Positions 63,892-64,000 of a stretch of DNA of 64,000 bases are shown here, piece after piece; the first letter of the stretch is position 1, and each line of letters opens with the position of its first letter. The position numbers were made by a program, and so were the translations under genes. This DNA comes from Prosthecobacter sp. Lineage in GTDB: Bacteria > Verrucomicrobiota > Verrucomicrobiia > Verrucomicrobiales > Verrucomicrobiaceae. The stretch lies in the NCBI RefSeq assembly GCF_034366625.1, contig NZ_JAXMIH010000006.1, positions 620,001-684,000 of the forward strand, given 5' to 3'. The notes beneath the pieces were generated by a model that had not been told where the DNA came from, did no database searches, and saw nothing but the letters and a program-made list of their open reading frames with translations.

Positions 63892-64000
63892 TTATTCAAT
63901 GCGGAGGCAATCGTAGCCTCGAAACAGGTTTATCAGCGTTTGTTTGAGCCGCTCCAGCGCATCAGCGTGCAGATTGAGTCCAACTTCCGCTTCATTCACA
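63892..64000 (-). CDS. Unidentified gene, 3' end only
   Basis: From the window edge the minus strand stays open for 35 codons to TAA 63892-63894, ending VNEAEVGLNLHADALERLKQ and TLINLFRGYDCLRIE. The amphipathic, coding-like text suggests a real gene whose start lies beyond 64000. The product cannot be assigned. Confidence 0.45.
   Translation of the reverse strand, partial: VNEAEVGLNLHADALERLKQTLINLFRGYDCLRIE

Overview
The window is GC-rich, densely coded chromosomal DNA. The gene content points to a free-living, aerobic Verrucomicrobiota bacterium, most like Verrucomicrobiaceae/Prosthecobacter. This is an inference from content: a sulfatase, two DUF1080 (3-keto-disaccharide hydrolase-like) proteins, PQQ-type beta-propellers, an SHD1-domain protein, a DUF5069 protein, secreted alpha/beta and SGNH hydrolases, and a CehA/McbA-type protein. 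No rRNA, tRNA, CRISPR array or insertion sequence was recognised.

Layout. 1-8 kb: 3' part of a sulfatase, EVE protein, a possible orphan immunity protein, D-threonine aldolase-type enzyme, a tiny lipoprotein, lactonase, transaldolase, hisF, a ParE-type toxin-antitoxin pair and a Tat-exported sugar isomerase. 8.1-8.6 kb holds a palindromic element and the wreck of a Fic gene behind a perfect hairpin. 8.6-16 kb: ABC-F ATPase, two PQQ-type propellers around a scaffold-like secreted protein, a TVP38 membrane protein and small Cys-rich proteins. 16-23.4 kb: FHA-LuxR regulator, DUF1080 protein, secreted hydrolase, a divergent prephenate dehydratase and PbpC, with two copies of a ~240 bp near-palindromic repeat. 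23.4-43 kb: M50-CBS protease, SulP transporter, Smr protein, trigger factor, DUF1080 protein, RecQ, a glycosidase-like protein whose end lies in a third palindrome, SGNH hydrolase, phospholipase D lipoprotein, creatininase, MFS transporter, hybrid histidine kinase, SHD1 metalloprotease and a secreted helix-hairpin-helix protein. 43.2-49.5 kb: nuoIJKLMN, the membrane arm of respiratory complex I plus the NuoI iron-sulfur subunit, without nuoA-H next to it.

49.5-55.2 kb is an accessory island: a collagen-like protein, a repeat-type extracellular protein, a 12-copy 21-bp palindromic minisatellite, an EcoRI-family adenine methyltransferase overlapping a DUF262-HNH nuclease (probable restriction-modification pair), a 59-aa protein whose start codon abuts a (CA)9 tract, an unrecognised 324-aa protein and an HNH-nuclease remnant. 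This is the best place to look for an undescribed defence-type system. 55.2-64 kb returns to housekeeping and secreted functions: C39-like peptidase, DUF5069, STN-like protein, esterase, phosphofructokinase, EamA transporter and a CehA/McbA-type protein.

Functionally, central carbon enzymes (transaldolase, 6-phosphofructokinase, lactonase), respiration (nuo) and amino-acid synthesis (hisF, pheA) are mixed with an exported polysaccharide-degrading repertoire. Many short intergenic regions carry lineage-type palindromes (GTCAAG elements, CGAGTT hairpins, long CCCAGGAT/CGCCCTTTCAGGGCG elements).
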